A program made the translations under genes and the position numbers. A stretch of 64,000 nt of DNA. Source: an uncultured Pirellulales bacterium. GTDB lineage: Bacteria; Planctomycetota; Planctomycetia; Pirellulales; Thermoguttaceae. Of the stretch, positions 61,210 through 64,000 are shown one piece after another (position 1 is the first letter of the stretch; each line of letters opens with the position of its first letter). The notes under the pieces are model-generated. The model worked only from the letters and a program-made list of their open reading frames with translations, was not told the origin of the DNA and ran no database searches. The stretch lies in contig CALLPE010000024.1 in assembly GCA_938015445.1 (NCBI GenBank), positions 1 to 64,000 of the forward strand. The letters are read 5' to 3'.

Positions 61210-62418
61210 GTGGTGTTGACGGTCAAATGCGAGGGCGGCCACTGGCTGGCGGTGGACGAGCGTCTGAGCGGGACGGTTGTGCGCTGCGGCGTGTGCAAGC
61301 GGCTGGTGTGCGTACCGCCGATGGCCATTCTGGTGGCGGAATCAGGTGTGATACCGCGCCCCCGGCCCGAGCAGCGCTCTGCGGTCGTCCACACACCACC
61401 CGGCGTCCACCGCGACGATTCTCCATGGTCGAATGCTCCGCCGCCGGTGGCAGCCGCTAGTCGGTCGGTGTCGTCGGAAAGCACTGTAGAACTGACGCCG
61501 TCAGTAGTTTTCACCCCCCAACAGAAGCGGCAACCAGTGGTTCCCCGGCCAGGCCATCCAAATCGGGTTGAGTCGCCGCGCAACGAAATCTGTGAAGCAA
61601 TTGGGTCCGCGCCGCCTGCGGAGGGATATTCGAAGCTGCCAGTAGCAAACCTGTTGCCCGAGGCGGGCCGCTCGTTGCCCGTCGCGCCGCCGCGGGTCGC
61701 CGCAACTCAGGCAGAACCGGCGGTCTTGGCTGTTGTGTTGTCTGATGAGCCGGTCATCACCCCCGAAGCCGTCGCCACGAAAGCCGAGGCCTCTGGTGTC
61801 GCGTCTTCATCTGCCACTGCTGGTGTGCCGATTCCCTTCGGTGAACCTTCCCAACCGCTGCCGCTGATTGCTGGCGACGGGCGCTTGCGACGGCGGCGCT
61901 TAATGGCTCGGCGCTCAGTAGGGCGGCGCGCGTCGCCGACGATCATCGTACCACCGGACGCATATCAAGCCGAACAGCGCTGGATTACCCTGGTGAAGTA
62001 CCTTAGCATTGGACTCGGCGCAGCGATTCTGTTCAGCTTACTACCAGTGCTGACGAGAGGCTTCCTCAATCTGGCAACTGCCCCGACCTGGGCAAGGGTG
62101 GTGCTGCTGGTTTCAGCCTTGCAGGCGACGTATGTACTGTGGCTAATGACTGCGCCGGATTGGGCGGCGCTGCGGGTGATGATGTACGTCTTCGCCGCAG
62201 CGGCGGCACTGTATGCCTTGGCCGGAGCGCTGGCGCTAACTGCTCCGGCTGAGCGGTTGGCGTGGCTAGGGATGGATGAAATACAGCACGCCGCGCGAAG
62301 TTGGTGCGGCGCCGCTATGGCCGTGATGATGCTGGCCAGTTACGTATGCGGCCGTTTCGCTGCCCGGTGGCGATCGGCCTGCCGGCAACAGTTAACCGCA
62401 CGGCATCGCACTGCCTGA
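61210..62418 (+). CDS. Zinc-ribbon membrane protein with Pro/Ser-rich linker
   Basis: A 402-residue protein. The N-terminal ribbon is C7-x2-G-H11 and C26-x2-C29, with the same spacing as in the protein at 19219. A low-complexity linker of about 200 residues rich in Pro, Ser, Ala and Val follows. Four membrane helices lie at about 260-375 (VKYLSIGLGAAILFSLLPVL, WARVVLLVSALQATYVLWLM, MMYVFAAAAALYALAGALAL and one near 365). I do not know a function. The start may be GTG 61210 or GTG 61213, with GGAAGGGG upstream. The ribbon may recruit a partner to the membrane. Confidence 0.7.
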   Translation: MVLTVKCEGGHWLAVDERLSGTVVRCGVCKRLVCVPPMAILVAESGVIPRPRPEQRSAVVHTPPGVHRDDSPWSNAPPPVAAASRSVSSESTVELTPSVVFTPQQKRQPVVPRPGHPNRVESPRNEICEAIGSAPPAEGYSKLPVANLLPEAGRSLPVAPPRVAATQAEPAVLAVVLSDEPVITPEAVATKAEASGVASSSATAGVPIPFGEPSQPLPLIAGDGRLRRRRLMARRSVGRRASPTIIVPPDAYQAEQRWITLVKYLSIGLGAAILFSLLPVLTRGFLNLATAPTWARVVLLVSALQATYVLWLMTAPDWAALRVMMYVFAAAAALYALAGALALTAPAERLAWLGMDEIQHAARSWCGAAMAVMMLASYVCGRFAARWRSACRQQLTARHRTA

Positions 62419-62431
62419 GCGTGTCACCTGT

Positions 62432-62551
62432 CAGCATCGACTGCATCACGCATCGGCATCGACGAGATCACGCACCAGGACCGACCGCATCACCTGCCAG
62501 CCCCCACCATATCGACTGTCAGTATTCACCACATCAAACACCAGTATCGGC
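62432..62551. repeat. Degenerate 23-24 bp tandem repeat
   Basis: About four to five weakly conserved units starting near 62432, with phrases atcgactgcatcacgcatcg, atcgacgagatcacgcacc and accgaccgcatcacctgcc. It lies between the converging zinc-ribbon and ThuA-like genes. Confidence 0.55.
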
Positions 62552-62678
62552 TGCCGGCCAGAAACTTGGGCTGGCTGTGACGTCGCCGCACCGGCTTGGC
62601 GGCAGCATTGGGGCGGCAGAGCCGTGTACGACACTATGGCTACCGGGCCACAAAACTTGTCGGCACGCGGCTGTCGGC

Positions 62679-63536
62679 TCAATACTTCAACTGGTTGGCC
62701 TTCGGGGTAACTTTGTCGATGTTCGGCGTGACGTCGGCGTCCACGTTCCCCATCGCCCAAGCCATTCCGCCCAGCATGATCTGCTGCACCTGCTCGTTCT
62801 GCCAGATGTCCTCCCGATGGCCAAACGAGGTGTAGAACACCCGACCCTTGCCGTGCATTCGCGCCCAGGTGGCGGGGAAAGGCGGCCGCTGGTACTCGTT
62901 GCCTTTCATCCCTTCGGTCTCCTGGATAAGGATCACGTGCAGGTCTTTGGCGAACTTAGCCAAGGCGTACCACTCTTCCATTAGCGATAGCGACTCGTAC
63001 TTGCCGATGCCGGGAAACTTCGGCGAGGCGACGGTGACTTTGGCCACCTGCTGCGGGCCGTGGGAGACGAACTCCCCGCCGATCATGGCGATGTACGGAT
63101 CGACGCCTGGACCGCGGAACGAATCGGTCGCCGAATGAAAACCCACAAACGGCTTACCGCTGGCGATAGCATCGAGCAGTTTCTTCTTTCCATCGGGCGA
63201 CATCGGTTCGCCCGGTTGATTACACGGCTTGGTCAAATCGCCCGAGGTGTAGAAGGCAATCAGATCGAACTGGGCCAGATCGCCGTCGAAGACTTTGCCG
63301 TCTTTGGTACACTCGACGTCGAAGCCGGCGCGCTTGCCCATTTCGATCAACGCCCGCTCCGAAAACCCCAGTTGGTCGCCCTTGCGCTTCACGGCTTCGT
63401 GTTCGAAGCCGGCGCTACGGGTGAAGTACAACACTTTTTGTTTTTTCCCCTCGGCGGCAGGCACCCAGCGCAAGGGAAACGACGACACACCGACCAGCGC
63501 AGCACCGGCCGACAACAGCACTTGGCGACGTTTCAT
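62679..63536 (-). CDS. ThuA-like exported protein (class I glutamine-amidotransferase fold)
   Basis: A 285-residue protein that begins MKRRQVLLSAGAALVGVSSF, a twin-arginine-like signal. A ThuA domain follows: VLYFTRSAGFEHEAV, FDLIAFYTSGDLTKPC, GKPFVGFHSATDSFRGPG, MIGGEFVSHGPQQ and GRVFYTSFGHREDIW. The family is used in trehalose-like disaccharide oxidation in other bacteria and is expanded in planctomycetes, often near DUF1080 proteins (one lies at 5253-5996). It is thought to act on keto-sugars outside the cell, but the reaction is not clear. ATG 63536 is chosen because GGAG lies nine bases upstream; the TTG at 63551 is less likely. Confidence 0.85.
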   Translation of the reverse strand: MKRRQVLLSAGAALVGVSSFPLRWVPAAEGKKQKVLYFTRSAGFEHEAVKRKGDQLGFSERALIEMGKRAGFDVECTKDGKVFDGDLAQFDLIAFYTSGDLTKPCNQPGEPMSPDGKKKLLDAIASGKPFVGFHSATDSFRGPGVDPYIAMIGGEFVSHGPQQVAKVTVASPKFPGIGKYESLSLMEEWYALAKFAKDLHVILIQETEGMKGNEYQRPPFPATWARMHGKGRVFYTSFGHREDIWQNEQVQQIMLGGMAWAMGNVDADVTPNIDKVTPKANQLKY

Positions 63537-64000
63537 GGCGACGATCTCCAACGATTACACTGCAAAAACCACGCAGCACGAACACGATAAATCGCTACGA
63601 CAATCCACGACCATACACTGCTAGGGCAAACCGGCGGCAATCAGCCGACGATAATCAGCCTGCAACAACTAGCAGCCCGCAACCAGGGCAGTATAAACGC
63701 CCCACATGCCCGTGCCAAGTTTTTCGCCGTGCTTATTCCGCCGAGGAAGGCCGCCGGTTGTCGGCAATCGGAGGAAGAATTGGCAAGCGGAAAGAAGCAG
63801 TTTGTGGTTGGCCGTGGACGTTTGTACTGCGCTGCCCTGACAGATCGCACAGCACAAACCGCTTTACGGTAACCGGACAGCCGACAACAGCCAACGTGCA
63901 AAGCCGGAAATAGGCTGCGCCCGGCCATCCGGCCTCGGGCGGTGCGCCTGCTGGGTGATGCCACCACCGGCGAATGCTACCAGGTGGTTTCCAGCTTGAA
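63537..64000. other. Terminal spacer with possible cut gene
   Basis: About 460 bases to the window edge. A short imperfect 14-bp pair occurs near 63634-63660. On the minus strand an open frame of 88 codons runs off the right edge (63733-63999); its composition is not decisive and I see no motif, so I do not call it a gene. Confidence 0.35.

Noticed and set aside
63733-63999. Open frame of 88 codons running off the right edge on the minus strand
   Set aside because: No recognisable motif and no way to see its start; composition does not decide between coding and non-coding.

Overview
The window looks like chromosome of a free-living planctomycete, probably Pirellulales-like. The inference rests on the combination of two formylglycine sulfatases, two PEP-CTERM surface proteins, a DUF1080 protein, a ThuA-like protein, a Minf_1886 family protein next to a PSP1 protein, an alternative GlmU-like sugar nucleotidyltransferase, and many small zinc-ribbon membrane proteins. 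Genes are moderately GC-rich, loosely packed and on both strands, with few long operons. No rRNA, tRNA, CRISPR array, prophage or intact insertion sequence was recognised.

Layout: 0-8 kb holds a cut-off gene end, two PEP-CTERM proteins, gatB, small membrane proteins and a DUF1080 protein. The spacer at 7.9-9.3 kb contains repeats and a relic of an IS66-type transposase. 9.3-14.1 kb carries a sulfatase with HEAT-like repeats and a large glycoside hydrolase. 15-20 kb carries a PAS-GAF-receiver protein, a second sulfatase and a zinc-ribbon membrane protein. 20-25 kb is two minus-strand clusters: PSP1/Minf_1886, and an ABC exporter-like pair with a His-rich permease plus a DUF3299 protein. 25-33 kb has a secreted Gly/Met-rich protein, a receiver-GGDEF-CBS regulator, an enolase-superfamily protein lacking canonical catalytic residues, ispH, a TraB/GumN protein and uppP. 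33.3-35.1 kb is an unrecognised three-gene operon behind a good promoter, with two of its genes disrupted. 35-38 kb is a sigma-54 two-component pair. 39-47 kb is metabolic: nagB, a GlmU-like enzyme, an acyl carrier protein, a Re-citrate/homocitrate synthase-like enzyme, purE, mtnA, lipA and smpB. 47-49.7 kb encodes an unusual fusion of two RNA polymerase alpha-CTD-like domains with a sigma region-4-like helix-turn-helix. 49.8-53.3 kb is a second MacB/FtsX-type ABC pair. 53.7-58 kb is one giant activase/dehydratase-type protein. 58.5-63.5 kb holds a glycoside hydrolase, a zinc-ribbon membrane protein and a ThuA-like protein.

The most striking unexplained feature is spread across the window. 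Many intergenic spacers contain their own short tandem repeat with units of about 18-28 bp (one of 34 bp), two to five copies, and a unit sequence not shared with other spacers. They sit between genes or over gene ends, not inside genes, and their copies range from identical to strongly diverged. This points to a recurring local duplication process rather than a dispersed repeat family.

Functionally the window combines polysaccharide and sulfated-glycan use (sulfatases, glycoside hydrolases, DUF1080), cell-envelope work (uppP, GlmU-like enzyme, PEP-CTERM proteins, ABC exporters), core metabolism and several sensory proteins.
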